A DNA stretch of 64,000 nucleotides from the NCBI GenBank assembly GCA_963803125.1, contig CAWDLR010000003.1, positions 2,790,001 through 2,854,000 of the forward strand, in the 5' to 3' direction. A program made the position numbers and the translations under genes. Of the stretch, positions 18,237 to 26,391 are shown one piece after another. Under the pieces are notes generated by a model that was given only the letters and a program-made list of their open reading frames with translations, was not told the DNA's origin and did no database searches. Positions within the stretch are counted from its first letter, which is position 1; each line of letters opens with the position of its first letter. Source of the DNA: G963675935 sp963803125. GTDB taxonomy: Bacteria > Planctomycetota > Planctomycetia > Pirellulales > Thermoguttaceae.

Positions 18237-18407
18237 TCAAAACGACAACAGAATCTGCCAAATATACATGTAACCCAGCGAATCGACCTCTTCCCACGTC
18301 TGCTTGATGAGGTTCTCGTCGCCGGAAAGCGGCGGCAACTCCTTGCGTTTCTCCTCCCAGGGGACGCACGTTCCCGGCGGACGCTGGACGGTCGGCTCGT
18401 CGCTCAT
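18237..18407 (-). CDS. 56-residue conserved-looking small protein in the corrinoid operon
   Basis: A complete small frame reads from ATG at 18407 to TGA at 18237. The product is acidic and polar, with PPGTCVPWEEKRKELPPLSG near its start and a hydrophobic end, LGYMYIWQILLSF. The start codon lies one base from the stop of the methyltransferase gene (18409), the arrangement expected for translational coupling, and the corrinoid gene follows about 100 bases later. Tight packing, a normal start and a non-random composition (tryptophans, prolines) argue that it is a real gene. I recognise no family. It may be an accessory subunit or adaptor of the methyltransferase complex. Confidence 0.6.
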   Translation of the reverse strand: MSDEPTVQRPPGTCVPWEEKRKELPPLSGDENLIKQTWEEVDSLGYMYIWQILLSF

Positions 18408-18408
18408 C

Positions 18409-19605
18409 TTAATACACCCCGTATTCTCGCGTGAAATCGGTCATCGCCCGCAAGTTCTCGACCTTGGTGTCGTCTTGCATGATGGCGCTGGCGTCCATGA
18501 TGTATCCGCCGTCGCGGGCGACGCCGTCGATGACCCTCTTGCAGAAATCGCGGACGTCGTCCGGCTTGCCGAAGGCCAGCAGGTCGTTGGGGATGCCGCC
18601 GCTGATGCAGAACTTCTCGCCCAGCGCCCTGGCCACCTCGAAAACGTCGCCCTTATCGACATGATACACGATGCTCCGCTCGGGCAATTGGGCGATCGAC
18701 TTCAAGTTCGTGTTCCACTCCCCTTCGGCGTAGTAAAGGGTCTGATGGCCGCGGGCCCAGAGCTGCTCCGTTATCCACTTCAGCGTGGGCCAGTAGTACT
18801 GCTCGAACTGCTTGGGCGAGAGGAACGGCACGCAGCCGCGGTGCATCCACAGCCCGATCGGCACGTTCTTCTCCGGGTCGGCGCCGCTGGCGGCCACTTG
18901 CAGCAGGTGCGGGGCCAAGGCCTCGCACGCCGCCAGCACCTTCTTCGGCTGGCGGAACATGTCCATGCAGAGCCCTTTGTAACCGCGGAGCTTGTCGGCG
19001 AGGATGTCGAAGGGGGCCTTCAAGATGCCGGAAATCGCCGAGACCGTGCCCGACTCGCTCCGCAGCAGGGCCGCTTGGGTGCCGAAGCCGCCGAAGTAGC
19101 TCAGCATCGCCATGCCCCCTTTGAGGAACGAGAGGTTGTTTCGCATCGTGGCCGGCTGGCCGATCGGCGTCACGTCGGCCGACACGCGGGGCAACCACAC
19201 GTTGAACAAATACCCGGTCGGATCGGCGATCAGCAGATCGTACTCGTCCGGCCGCATCCAGGCCTGGTCCTCGGGCGGTTCGAGGTATTGGAAGCCGCTG
19301 TCGGGCGGCACCTGCACGCCGGGCACGGCATAATATTTCAGTCCAATCGCCTGCGTCAGCCCGCTCCACACATAGACCATGTTGCCCACGACCGCGTCCC
19401 AATCGAAGTCGGCCGCGCACTTCCGCGCGGCGGCAAATGCCTTCTGATAGTCCTGGGTGACCTCCTGGATTGTGTAACCCGCATACTTTGCCGTAAACTC
19501 GGCCACGAACGGTCGAATAGGGATCCGATCCGGTTTCCCGTTCCGCATCGCCGTGACATATCGTGCGAGTCGCTGCTGGTATCGCTGTTCGATCTCGGAG
19601 GGCAT
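18409..19605 (-). CDS. uroporphyrinogen decarboxylase-family methyltransferase (MtaA-like)
   Basis: This 398-residue member of the URO-D superfamily begins with the family's N-terminal pattern (RYVTAMRNGKPDRIPIRPF). Barrel motifs include LYYAEGEWNTNLKSIAQLP and KFCISGGIPNDLLAFG. Its pairing with a corrinoid protein points to corrinoid-dependent methyl transfer, not heme synthesis. Start at 19605 (MPSEIEQRYQQRL); the longer reading to 19665 adds residues without similarity. It is the first gene of an operon continuing with the 56-residue gene and the corrinoid protein, possibly reaching DUF1573. Confidence 0.88.
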   Translation of the reverse strand: MPSEIEQRYQQRLARYVTAMRNGKPDRIPIRPFVAEFTAKYAGYTIQEVTQDYQKAFAAARKCAADFDWDAVVGNMVYVWSGLTQAIGLKYYAVPGVQVPPDSGFQYLEPPEDQAWMRPDEYDLLIADPTGYLFNVWLPRVSADVTPIGQPATMRNNLSFLKGGMAMLSYFGGFGTQAALLRSESGTVSAISGILKAPFDILADKLRGYKGLCMDMFRQPKKVLAACEALAPHLLQVAASGADPEKNVPIGLWMHRGCVPFLSPKQFEQYYWPTLKWITEQLWARGHQTLYYAEGEWNTNLKSIAQLPERSIVYHVDKGDVFEVARALGEKFCISGGIPNDLLAFGKPDDVRDFCKRVIDGVARDGGYIMDASAIMQDDTKVENLRAMTDFTREYGVY

Positions 19606-19804
19606 TATGCTGGCAATCCCTGAGTCGGGGGGCGTGAGGCGCAAACTCAAGCGACCTTCACTCACTACGTCGAGGGTGGGCGGTACTGTTCGCCAATATG
19701 CCAGACGGGGCCGTTGGTGTCAACTGTGCCCGGTTGACGGCGCTCGGGCACAGGGTCTAGGATGGAGACACGGCGGTTGTCCTTGCCGCACTGAGGGTTG
19801 CGTC

Positions 19805-20482
19805 ATGTCGATCTCGTCTCCAACCGGACAATTCATGCCGAGTGCGATTCCGCCGGAGCCGGTCTGCCGGCTTTCGGTCTCGCAATACCACGAGATGATC
19901 GCGGCCGGCATATTGACGCCCGACGATCCCCTGGAACTCCTCGAAGGATGGCTTGTACCGAAGATGCCCATCTCCCCTCTCCCTTTGGGAGAGGGGCCGG
20001 GGGTGAGGGCGTGGGTTCCGATGAAGACTCCAGGTCACTCGACGGCCAGACAGCTCGCCACAAATGCTCTGCGGCAAATCCTCCCATCGGGCTGGCATGT
20101 TCGCTCGCAAGAGCCGATCACCTTGGGTGACAGCGAGCCGGAACCCGATGTGGCGGTCATCCGCGGCGAGCTCGACCAATACGAGCATTCCCATCCCGGC
20201 CCGCAAGACGTTGCGCTGGCAGTCGAGGTGGCCGATGCAAGTCTCGACCGCGACCGTTCGATCAAGAAGCAGGTCTATGCTCACGCTGGGATTCCGGTCT
20301 ATTGGATCGTCAATCTCCAAGAGCGGCGGGTTGAAGTCTACACCGACCCCTCGTGTTCGGCCGAACCTCCCGAGTATCGCCAGCACGAGGATTACGCCGC
20401 CAGTACGGAAGTGCTGCTATCGATCGGAGCCCGCGAAGCCGGCCGCATCGCTGTCGCCACGTTGTTGCCAGCAAACGATTGA
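19805..20482 (+). CDS. Uma2-family (DUF820) PD-(D/E)XK nuclease-like protein with repeat insert
   Basis: The 225-residue protein shows the Uma2 pattern: SVSQYHEMIAAGILTPDDPL and ELLEGWLVPKM at the N-terminus, EPEPDVAVIRG and VALAVEVADASLDRDR (nuclease core acids), then KKQVYAHAGIPVYWIVNLQE. Uma2 proteins have a restriction-like fold; their cellular role is unknown, and they are numerous in cyanobacteria and planctomycetes. Between LVPKM and MKTPGHSTA is an in-frame insert of about 14 residues (SPLPLGEGPGVRA) encoded by a common interspersed repeat at 19971-20010. It lies before the conserved core, so the fold may be intact. Confidence 0.85.
   Translation: MSISSPTGQFMPSAIPPEPVCRLSVSQYHEMIAAGILTPDDPLELLEGWLVPKMPISPLPLGEGPGVRAWVPMKTPGHSTARQLATNALRQILPSGWHVRSQEPITLGDSEPEPDVAVIRGELDQYEHSHPGPQDVALAVEVADASLDRDRSIKKQVYAHAGIPVYWIVNLQERRVEVYTDPSCSAEPPEYRQHEDYAASTEVLLSIGAREAGRIAVATLLPAND
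19971..20010. repeat. palindromic repeat (CCCTCTCCCTTTGGGAGAGGG type) inside the Uma2 gene
   Basis: CTCCCTTTGGGAG with flanking CCCCT/AGGGG forms a hairpin followed by CCGGGGGTGAGGG. In frame it encodes PLPLGEGPGVRA, a signature of a widespread repeat that is often mis-annotated as coding. It is inserted in a conserved protein here. Confidence 0.8.
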
Positions 20483-20544
20483 CGCTCCCGATGCTGGTGT
20501 TACTCAGTTGTGGGGCGGTGGTACGAACCTGGACCAGTCCTCTG

Positions 20545-21141
20545 TTACACGTCTCGCTTTCGCGGGGCGAGCTCCCTCACCGTCGCCTTCACGATGGACT
20601 TCCTGAACAATGCGCGCGAGGCACTCTCTGTCGTTCTTATCGCCACGTTATCAACGACAACCTGTGCAGCAAATCCCATCGCCAGGGCTATACCCCAGTC
20701 AATCTTGAGCACCTCGCGTATACTCGTAGTTACTATAGGCATTGTGACTCGCTGCATCTTGTAGAGAATTGTACGGAAGGCGCTGCCGGTATTCTCGCTC
20801 ACAAAGTGGCTACCTGTGCTAACTTCCGACGCCAGCCGGCCGAACGCTTGATACAATCTGGACAGGTCTCCCTTTCCCTTGGCTTCCTTCGCACTTCGCT
20901 TAAATTCGCTGATGCCGAAGCTAATATCTGTGGCGCATGAGCCCCTTATCCGTTTGTAGTCCGGTGCGCTTAGGTCTCCCAGCCCCGCGACGATTCTAGG
21001 ATCTAACTCTATTCTCTCGGGGTCTTCCTCGTATGCCTCAAGCCTGTCGAGGTAGTTAGCTGGCAAAGCGTAGTTATCGTTCTGCCCTACGCTCAGCCGA
21101 ATGCTCGGGGACTGCGTCGTTGCCTTCTGCGATCGCTTCAA
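20545..21141 (-). CDS. unrecognised protein, second gene of an orphan two-gene module
   Basis: This 198-residue protein is one I cannot assign. The N-terminal half is acidic and polar (LDRLEAYEEDPERIELDPR). The second half has one moderately hydrophobic stretch (IDWGIALAMGFAAQVVVDN) and a basic end (KSIVKATVRELAPRKRDV). The start at 21141 overlaps the end of the preceding gene by 68 bases, a long overlap that suggests a fixed gene pair. The region looks less GC-rich than its surroundings, consistent with acquisition by transfer. No domain, motif or catalytic pattern is evident. Confidence 0.6.
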   Translation of the reverse strand: MKRSQKATTQSPSIRLSVGQNDNYALPANYLDRLEAYEEDPERIELDPRIVAGLGDLSAPDYKRIRGSCATDISFGISEFKRSAKEAKGKGDLSRLYQAFGRLASEVSTGSHFVSENTGSAFRTILYKMQRVTMPIVTTSIREVLKIDWGIALAMGFAAQVVVDNVAIRTTESASRALFRKSIVKATVRELAPRKRDV

Positions 21142-22141
21142 ACATGTGATGGAAGAATATCTCCTTCACGCACTCCACTTCCTTCTTGTCGGCGTCCGCG
21201 CTGTTCACTAGTTGTTTCTCTAGGAACCTAACCGGCCTGTCGCGCTTGCCGCCGCTTTCTTCGAGACATTGCAGCGATTTGCGGAACACCTCTTTGCCAA
21301 CCTCGCCAATACCGTACTCCGACATGGTATCCTCGTTTTCCACAAGGAAAGACCGCAATGCCGGAGCCGCCGAGGCGGGTTGGTTTGGAAACGGCGTCAG
21401 GTCAAAGGCGCGTTCTCTGATGGCTTGGTCCCAATTATGCCAATGCTTTTCCAACTCCTCGGCATGCTCTCTTGAGAGCCCCGCTTCCACAATAACGTCG
21501 ATTGCACCCTTGAGGGTCTTCACATCCAGGCCGGCTCTTGCCTCGATCTCGCCAGCTATGTCAGTGCGAGTGGAGCCGCCCGTTACAGCCATAAACATTG
21601 CCGGCAGCCCTCGACCGTCTTTTTTTTGGAGCCATCCTCGGATGGTTCTCGTTACCGCCGATGTTGGATCCCTGGCGACGGGCTCGGGGCAGAGTATTTG
21701 CAGCTTGATGCCCTCTAAATCTTGAGGAGCGATAAGAGTAAAAAGTCGTCCGTCGATGATGTCCGCGTACGACGCTACTATCCGTGCATCAGAGTGTTCC
21801 GTAGAATCGTTGGACAGGAGATCATCAAACCGCAACCGGGCGAGCACGGCTCTCTTCATCCGGTTTTTGTCCTGGCCTGCGCTACGTTCTATATCCTTGA
21901 AGACGCCCGGCTGACGGAGGTTGTCGTAGATGGATCCGGAAAATCGCACAGGAGCGCTCCTACTGCTGGGTTCGCGCGCGATCAAATCGGCGCAGCCCGG
22001 CTGAATACCTCTTCCGAATTCGCCCGCCACGCTCAGGGTCTTGCGCTGCGGAACAGTGGAGACTATGCGGGGAGTCAAAACGGGGATGTAGGTTGTTTTC
22101 TCTACGCCAAATTGCCAATACTGGCTCCGTCCCCGTGGCAA
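21074..22141 (-). CDS. unrecognised protein, first gene of an orphan two-gene module
   Basis: This 355-residue protein begins at a TTG with GGGGGAG just upstream; the next ATG is more than 90 codons further in. I recognise no family. Visible features are a mixed N-terminus, a possible helical regulatory segment (GGSTRTDIAGEIEARAGLD and GAIDVIVEAGLSREHAEELE, reminiscent of a winged-helix arrangement but not diagnostic), and a charged C-terminus. The downstream gene overlaps by 68 bases. The pair sits between a Uma2 gene and hemL and has no visible partner genes. Confidence 0.55.
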   Translation of the reverse strand: MPRGRSQYWQFGVEKTTYIPVLTPRIVSTVPQRKTLSVAGEFGRGIQPGCADLIAREPSSRSAPVRFSGSIYDNLRQPGVFKDIERSAGQDKNRMKRAVLARLRFDDLLSNDSTEHSDARIVASYADIIDGRLFTLIAPQDLEGIKLQILCPEPVARDPTSAVTRTIRGWLQKKDGRGLPAMFMAVTGGSTRTDIAGEIEARAGLDVKTLKGAIDVIVEAGLSREHAEELEKHWHNWDQAIRERAFDLTPFPNQPASAAPALRSFLVENEDTMSEYGIGEVGKEVFRKSLQCLEESGGKRDRPVRFLEKQLVNSADADKKEVECVKEIFFHHMFEAIAEGNDAVPEHSAERRAER

Positions 22142-22517
22142 CTCCCCCCGTTGCAGCTCCGTTCGACCCCCGTTTCAATTCCCATTCTGGAACCCTAACG
22201 TTGCATAGCCAAGCCCCCTCAATGTAGCCGGTTGTGGTGGTTTGTCAATAACGTCCTTAAGGTGCCAAGGAGTGACCCCGGAAGCGGCAATCCCGGAGAT
22301 TCCGCACTGGAACTGCAGAATTCCCGCAGTACCAGTATGTGAGTTTCACGGAGGAGGAGACGACGTTGCCAAGTCTTGACGGATAGAACCCCGAGAGAAT
22401 ACAACTGTTGCCATCGGGGCCTTGTAGGAGGCGACTCCCGTAAGCCGATTGCCCTTGGAGAACGCCTGTATCGGCGACAAGAGTCGCCTCCTACAGATGA
22501 ACGCTGCGAGTAGAACT
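22142..22517. other. intergenic leader of hemL and divergent module
   Basis: This gap separates the two divergent units and holds the palindromic repeat at 22423-22496. No gene and no clear promoter were recognised. Confidence 0.45.
22423..22496. repeat. palindromic repeat family A copy upstream of hemL
   Basis: Arms TGTAGGAGGCGACTCCC and GAGTCGCCTCCTACA enclose a spacer with TCGGCGAC. The repeat ends about 20 bases before the hemL start, so it forms part of the 5' leader of hemL mRNA. Confidence 0.85.
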
Positions 22518-23813
22518 ATGTCGCTGGAAAATAGCCATTTTGCCTTCAATCGAGCCAAGCAACTCATGCCCGGCGGGGTGAATAGCCCGGCGAGGGCGTT
22601 CGGCGGGGTCGGCGGCGAGCCGATCTTCTTTGAACGCGCGCAGGGGGCGTACCTGTTCGACATCGACGGCAACCGGTACATCGACTACATCGGTTCCTGG
22701 GGGCCCATGATTCTCGGGCATAATTATCCGGCGGTCGTCGAAGCGGTTGAAGCGGCCTTGCGACGCGGTACTAGTTTTGGGGCGCCGACGTTGGCCGAAA
22801 ACGAACTGGCCGAGTTGGTCGTCGAGGCCGTGCCGTCGATTGAGAAGGTCCGGCTGGTGAACTCGGGCACCGAGGCCACGATGAGCGCCATCCGGCTCGC
22901 CCGCGGATACACCGGCCGGCCGCTGATCGTTAAATTCGCGGGCTGTTATCACGGGCACGTCGATAGTCTGCTGGTCGCCGCTGGCAGTTCCGCCGCCACG
23001 CTGGGCGTGCCCAATTCGCCGGGCGTGACCGAAGGGGCCTCGCGCGACACGCTCGTGCTGCAATACAACGACGTCGCCGGCGTCGAGGAGGCGTTTGCCG
23101 AACACGGCTCGCAGATCGCCGCTGTGATCGTCGAGCCGATCGTCGGCAACATGGGCTGCGTCTGTGGAACGGGTGAGTTTCACCCGACCTTGCGAGAAGC
23201 GACGTACAAACACGGTGCCCTGCTGATCTTCGACGAGGTGATGACCGGCTTCCGCGTGGCTTACGGCGGGGCGCAATCGTTGCTGCGGATCGAGCCGGAC
23301 CTGACGACGCTCGGCAAGATCATCGGCGGCGGGCTGCCCGTCGGCGCCTACGGCGGCAGGGCGGAGATCATGGAGCACGTGTTGCCGGCGGGTAAGGTCT
23401 TTCAGGCGGGCACGCTCAGCGGCAATCCGCTGGCCACCGCCGCCGGCATCGCCACGCTGAAGACGCTCCGCGACGCGAGTCCCTACGGCCGTCTGGAGCA
23501 GCTCTCCTCTCGATTGGCCGATGGTCTTGAAGCTGCGGCGAAGCAGGGCGGCGTGCCGGCGGAGTTGGGCCGATGCGGCTCGATGATGACGCTTTTTTTC
23601 AGCGACCAGCCGGTGACCGATTGGCCGTCCGCCGCCCGCTGCGACACGCGGTGCTTCGCCCGCTATTTCTGGGCGATGATCGACCGCGGCGTCTACATGC
23701 CGTGCAGCCAATACGAAGCGTTGTTCGTTTCGACGGCCCACACCGACGCCGACGTTGACACAACCATCGCGGCAGCAAGCGAGTCGTTTGCTGAGGCAGG
23801 CGGTCAGATTTGA
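22518..23813 (+). CDS. hemL: glutamate-1-semialdehyde 2,1-aminomutase
   Basis: This PLP enzyme converts glutamate-1-semialdehyde to 5-aminolevulinate in C5-pathway tetrapyrrole synthesis, in the cytoplasm. Seen: LMPGGVNSPARAF at the N-terminus, SGTEATMSAIRLAR, the PLP-contacting LLIFDEVMTGFRV, and the Schiff-base lysine at about residue 267 (TLGKIIGGGLPVG). The 431-residue length is normal. The ATG at 22518 (MSLENSHFAFNRA) is preferred; an upstream ATG at 22497 begins exactly at the edge of the palindromic repeat. The pathway would supply heme and, with cobalamin enzymes, relate only loosely to the corrinoid operon. Confidence 0.96.
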   Translation: MSLENSHFAFNRAKQLMPGGVNSPARAFGGVGGEPIFFERAQGAYLFDIDGNRYIDYIGSWGPMILGHNYPAVVEAVEAALRRGTSFGAPTLAENELAELVVEAVPSIEKVRLVNSGTEATMSAIRLARGYTGRPLIVKFAGCYHGHVDSLLVAAGSSAATLGVPNSPGVTEGASRDTLVLQYNDVAGVEEAFAEHGSQIAAVIVEPIVGNMGCVCGTGEFHPTLREATYKHGALLIFDEVMTGFRVAYGGAQSLLRIEPDLTTLGKIIGGGLPVGAYGGRAEIMEHVLPAGKVFQAGTLSGNPLATAAGIATLKTLRDASPYGRLEQLSSRLADGLEAAAKQGGVPAELGRCGSMMTLFFSDQPVTDWPSAARCDTRCFARYFWAMIDRGVYMPCSQYEALFVSTAHTDADVDTTIAAASESFAEAGGQI

Positions 23814-23891
23814 CATCCCCGCAGGCAGGGGATAGGATTGAACATTCAAAGTGATATGTCAGAGGTTCTTCTCTCCAAAGGGGTGACGGTC

Positions 23892-24083
23892 ATGTCCGCG
23901 ACAACGACCCTAGAGCAACGCGTCGAGCGGTTGGAACAAATTGTCGCCGACTTGCAGGCTGCCTCGCGTCGCCAACCGGGAACTGATGAGTGGCGAACGA
24001 CAATCGGGGCCTTTTCCTCGGACCGGCGAGCCAAGGAAATTCTCGACGAGGCTCTGCGACTGAGGGAAGACGATCGCCAGTAA
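23892..24083 (+). CDS. small antitoxin-like protein
   Basis: This 63-residue protein has a heptad-patterned coiled-coil start (TLEQRVERLEQIVADLQ) and an acidic C-terminal tail (AKEILDEALRLREDDRQ). This layout is typical of planctomycete antitoxins encoded next to PIN-domain toxins, where the tail binds the toxin. AAAGGGG lies nine bases before the ATG. The adjacent frame is a remnant of a VapC toxin, so the antitoxin seems orphaned. Confidence 0.65.
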   Translation: MSATTTLEQRVERLEQIVADLQAASRRQPGTDEWRTTIGAFSSDRRAKEILDEALRLREDDRQ

Positions 24084-24091
24084 CGCACATA

Positions 24092-24229
24092 ATGACTATC
24101 CCCACCGCCACTACGGACCCAAATATCGCGGCAACTGGTTTGGCCGGCCCAGCGGTCTTGCTCTCTCGGAATGCCTCAGATTTTACGCAAGTGCCCAGGC
24201 TGCACGTGCAAGACTGGACCGCACCGTAA
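24092..24229 (+). pseudogene. remnant of a VapC PIN-domain toxin
   Basis: A 45-codon frame ends with DPNIAATGLAGPAVLLSRN and DFTQVPRLHVQDW, the C-terminal signature of VapC proteins. The N-terminal ~85 residues of a PIN domain, with its first acidic catalytic residues, are missing. The frame starts nine bases after the antitoxin-like gene ends, in the order expected of a vapBC operon, so the toxin has been deleted down to its last third. Confidence 0.65.
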
Positions 24230-24244
24230 TGGAGTCGTCCCGCC

Positions 24245-25798
24245 ATGAGCGAAGCCTCGGATAGGATTGATCTGAGCGGCGAGGCGTTGGGGCGGCTGCT
24301 GGCGGATGCGTCCGGCGATTTCGTCTGCCTGGCCAACGCGCACGGCGAGCCGTTCTATCTCAATCCCGCCGGGCAACGGCTGCTGGGCTTGGACGAAGGC
24401 CAACCGGCGACCTCGATCAACCTACGTGAGTTGCACACCGAAGAGTCGTGGGGCGAGCTGCGCGACGTGGCGGTGCCCGCCGTCAACAAGACGGGCCATT
24501 GGGAGGGCCGCAGCCGCTTGCGCAACACCCAAACCGGCGAATTGCTCGATGTCGACACCAACCTGTTTCGGCTGAAATCGAGCGACGCCGGCCGGCCGAC
24601 TTGCCTGGTCTTTCTGCATCGCCACCTCGACGACCGCGCGACGCTCTGCGCCGAACTGGCCGAGGCGCAAGCGCGAAAGGGGGCGATCCTCGAATCGTCG
24701 CTCGACCCGATCATTACGATCAATCACCGCGGGCTGATTACCGAGTTCAACAAGGCGGCCGAGCAGACTTTCGGCCATCCGCGCGAGAAGGTGCTCGGAT
24801 CGAAGCCGTCGGACGTGCTCTTTCCGGCCGCCGCCAGCGCCGGCGAGCAGGACCGCATCAACCGCTATCTCGACGCGGGCGAAGGCTCGCTGCTGGGCCG
24901 CCGCGTCGAGGTCACGGCGGTGCGGGCCAACGGCGAAACGTTCGACGCCGAAATGGCGATGACCATCAGCCACGAGCAGGGCGCCCCGGTGCTGACCTTT
25001 TTCATCCGCGACGTGAGCCGCCGCAAGAAAGCCGAGGAGGAGCAATCCCGCTACGCCGCCGAGCTGGAGCGATCGAACCGCGAGTTGGAGCAGTTCGCCT
25101 ACGTCGCCTCGCACGACTTGCAGGAGCCGCTGCGAAAGATCCGCACTTTCGGCGACCGCCTGCAAATGAAGTGCGCCGACAAGCTCGACGAAGTCGGCGC
25201 GGATTGTCTCCAGCGGATGCAGAGCGCTGCCGGGCGAATGCAAACGCTGATCGACGGGCTGCTGTCGCTGTCGCGAGTAACCACGCAGGGGCGGAGTTTC
25301 GTAGCGGTCGATCTGGCCGAGATCGCCCACGAGGTCGTCTCCGATCTCGAGGTGCAGATCGAAAAGGCCGGCGGGAGGGTGGAGGTCGGCCACCTGCCGA
25401 CCATCCAGGCCGATCCCCTGCAAATGCGGCAATTGCTGCAAAACCTGATTGCCAACGGGCTGAAATTCCATCGCCTCGACCAGCCGCCGGTGGTCAAAGT
25501 GCAGGGGCGATTCGTGCACGGGCGCGAGCAGCGCAGGCCCGGCGTCTCCGCCGCGCAGGAACAGTGCCGTATCGTTGTCGAGGACAACGGCATCGGTTTC
25601 GAGCAAAAGCACCAGGAACGGATCTTCGGCGTCTTCGAGCGGCTCCATCCGCGCGATGTTTTCGAGGGGATGGGAATCGGGCTGGCGCTGTGCCGCAAGA
25701 TCGTCGAACGCCACGGCGGAACGATCACCGCCCGCGGTGTTTCCGGCCAGGGAAGCACCTTCGAGGTCCTGCTGCCGGTGACGCGCGGCGGCGGATAA
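24245..25798 (+). CDS. PAS-PAS sensor histidine kinase
   Basis: This 517-residue kinase has no membrane segment, so it is a cytoplasmic sensor. Order: PAS 1 (about residues 15-130), PAS 2 (about 140-260, with LDPIITINHRGLITEFNKAAE and the PAC end FFIRDVSRRKKAEEE), HisKA with the phosphoacceptor His290 (YVASHDLQEPLRKI), and HATPase_c with VVEDNGIGFEQKH, FERLHPRDVFEGMGIGLAL and the closing GQGSTFEVLLP. The EQFAYVASHDLQEPLRK type of HisKA is shared with phytochrome-like kinases that use Rcp1-type regulators, and such a regulator is the next gene. Confidence 0.94.
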   Translation: MSEASDRIDLSGEALGRLLADASGDFVCLANAHGEPFYLNPAGQRLLGLDEGQPATSINLRELHTEESWGELRDVAVPAVNKTGHWEGRSRLRNTQTGELLDVDTNLFRLKSSDAGRPTCLVFLHRHLDDRATLCAELAEAQARKGAILESSLDPIITINHRGLITEFNKAAEQTFGHPREKVLGSKPSDVLFPAAASAGEQDRINRYLDAGEGSLLGRRVEVTAVRANGETFDAEMAMTISHEQGAPVLTFFIRDVSRRKKAEEEQSRYAAELERSNRELEQFAYVASHDLQEPLRKIRTFGDRLQMKCADKLDEVGADCLQRMQSAAGRMQTLIDGLLSLSRVTTQGRSFVAVDLAEIAHEVVSDLEVQIEKAGGRVEVGHLPTIQADPLQMRQLLQNLIANGLKFHRLDQPPVVKVQGRFVHGREQRRPGVSAAQEQCRIVVEDNGIGFEQKHQERIFGVFERLHPRDVFEGMGIGLALCRKIVERHGGTITARGVSGQGSTFEVLLPVTRGGG

Positions 25799-25917
25799 TG
25801 AGGATTCCGATATAAGGCTGCGCGGTGGCGCCTGCGCGAAACCGCAAGCGGTTCGCGGGGCGCGCTGTTGAACTGGAAACCGCATAAGATGAGCAATTGA
25901 ACTGCAACCGACCCGCC

Positions 25918-26391
25918 ATGCAGAAATCCAGGCTACGCCGAACGATTCTGATGGCCGACGACGACGCCGAGGACTGTTTTCTCGTCCGTGATGCGTTTGC
26001 GGAGGCGGGCTGGCCGTGCGATTTCCATTTCGTCCACGACGGCGAGGAGCTGCTGGACTACTTGCGGCACGACGGGGAATACGTTGGCGGCCGGAGCGCT
26101 CCCCGGCCCGATCTGATCTTGCTGGACTTGAAGATGCCCCGCAAAGACGGCCGCGAGACGATCCGCGATCTGAAAGCCGACCCGCGGCTGCGGCGAATCC
26201 CGGTGATCGCGCTAACCACGTCGTCGGCCGGCGACAACGTCGATTTTTGTTACGCGGCCGGCGCCAATGCCTACATTGCCAAGCCCACCACGTTTCACGA
26301 TCTTGTCGAGATTGTCGATGCGCTGGGCAAGTACTGGTTCCAGGTGGTAGAATTGCCTACCAAGGCGCCCTATGGTGGAACAACGGATTAG
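25918..26391 (+). CDS. single-domain response regulator (Rcp1-like)
   Basis: This 157-residue CheY-like receiver has acidic pocket residues in MADDDAED, phosphoacceptor Asp70 in LILLDLKMPRKDGRE, the conserved Thr in ALTTSS and Lys in YIAKPTTF. The insert after the second helix is characteristic of Rcp1 regulators. It has no output domain, so it probably relays phosphate or acts by protein contact. It lies between the kinase and the PP2C regulator and overlaps the latter by 20 bases. Confidence 0.93.
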   Translation: MQKSRLRRTILMADDDAEDCFLVRDAFAEAGWPCDFHFVHDGEELLDYLRHDGEYVGGRSAPRPDLILLDLKMPRKDGRETIRDLKADPRLRRIPVIALTTSSAGDNVDFCYAAGANAYIAKPTTFHDLVEIVDALGKYWFQVVELPTKAPYGGTTD

